A model generated the notes under the pieces. It did not search any database, was not told the DNA's origin, and saw only the letters and a program-made list of their open reading frames with translations. The position numbers and the translations under genes are program-made. DNA of 5,645 nucleotides, taken from an uncultured Oscillospiraceae bacterium. GTDB taxonomy: Bacteria > Bacillota > Clostridia > Oscillospirales > Ruminococcaceae. Within the stretch, counting starts at the first letter, position 1. The number at the start of each line of letters is the position of its first letter. Below, piece by piece: positions 5,349 through 5,645 of this stretch. Where the stretch lies: assembly GCA_900556525.1 (NCBI GenBank), contig USOZ01000131.1, forward strand, positions 1-5,645. Direction: 5' to 3'.

Positions 5349-5645
5349 TCATTTCCTCCTGTTGATTATTTTTACGATAAGCGCTGTGCAAAGCAGAACT
5401 GCCGCACCCAGAACCGCCGCGATGAGCGGCAATTTCTGATTTTTCGGCGTATCGTTTATGTTTTTTTCCGTTTCAGCCGCCTGCGCGGCGCTCTGTTCGG
5501 AGAAGTTCGGTTCGGACACGTCGGTTTCTGCGGTTTCGGTCTGTTCAGCGATCTCACCCGCTTCAAAAACCGCTCCGCTTTTTACCGCTTTCGGAGCAGC
5601 CGCACCGTACCCGCCGTAGCCCTCGTCCATTCCGACCGTCCAGCC
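5349..5645 (-). CDS. C-terminal part of an unidentified tail-anchored protein, partial
   Basis: The frame is open to the window edge (98 codons plus TGA). An ATG at 5630 is in frame, but no ribosome site precedes it, so the gene probably starts outside the window. Visible parts: a Gly/Tyr stretch (GYGGYG), a low-complexity acidic linker rich in Glu, Ala, Thr and Ser (about 70 residues, no Cys), then one membrane helix (LPLIAAVLGAAVLLCTALIV) and a basic end (KIINRRK). The layout is that of an extracytoplasmic or cytoplasmic domain held by a C-terminal anchor. There is no LPXTG sortase motif. I do not recognise the family. The gene is translationally coupled to the HdeD-like gene. Confidence 0.65.
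   Translation of the reverse strand, partial: GWTVGMDEGYGGYGAAAPKAVKSGAVFEAGEIAEQTETAETDVSEPNFSEQSAAQAAETEKNINDTPKNQKLPLIAAVLGAAVLLCTALIVKIINRRK

Overview
The window looks like an anaerobic Firmicute of the class Clostridia, probably an Oscillospiraceae- or Lachnospiraceae-type gut bacterium. This rests on the strong AGGAGG-type ribosome binding sites, the Nif11-leader/PCAT gene set, a radical SAM/SPASM maturase and the base composition. No rRNA or phylogenetic marker is present, so the placement is an inference. Every real gene lies on the minus strand, so transcription runs from high to low coordinates.

Layout in transcription order: (1) 5645-5349, the C-terminal end of an unidentified tail-anchored protein, closely followed by (2) 5345-4731, a six-helix HdeD/DUF308-type membrane protein. 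(3) 4652-3267, a 461-residue radical SAM enzyme with a complete SPASM domain, ended by an intrinsic terminator directly after its stop codon. (4) 3148-1274, four tandem paralogous precursor peptides (called P4, P3, P2 and P1 here, in transcription order). Each has a nearly invariant 71-residue Nif11-type leader ending in VAAG and a long, very cysteine-rich core of 73-80 residues. A perfect TATAAT box stands in front of the first. (5) 1246-1022, a fifth small precursor (P0) with only a short GG-type leader and a zinc-ribbon-like core, followed by a terminator. (6) 917-649, two adjacent head-to-tail copies of an imperfect palindrome, bordered by an extended -10 promoter. (7) 611-135, a very short HlyD/NHLM-type secretion protein. 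(8) 126-1, the first 42 codons of a C39-peptidase-containing ABC exporter (PCAT), cut by the window edge.

Together, 4652-1 reads as a RiPP (ribosomally made, modified peptide) system. The radical SAM enzyme would recognise the Nif11 leaders and modify the cysteine-rich cores. The exporter's C39 domain would cut after the glycine at the leader end and export the cores, helped by the small HlyD-like protein. The unusual points are the very long cores with a fixed cysteine scaffold and a variable middle, the mini-precursor with a truncated leader, the separate transcription signals for maturase, precursors and exporter, and the structured tandem repeat that probably forms the 5' leader of the export operon. 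I do not recognise the product; a ranthipeptide-like thioether peptide or a secreted metal-binding mini-protein are both open.
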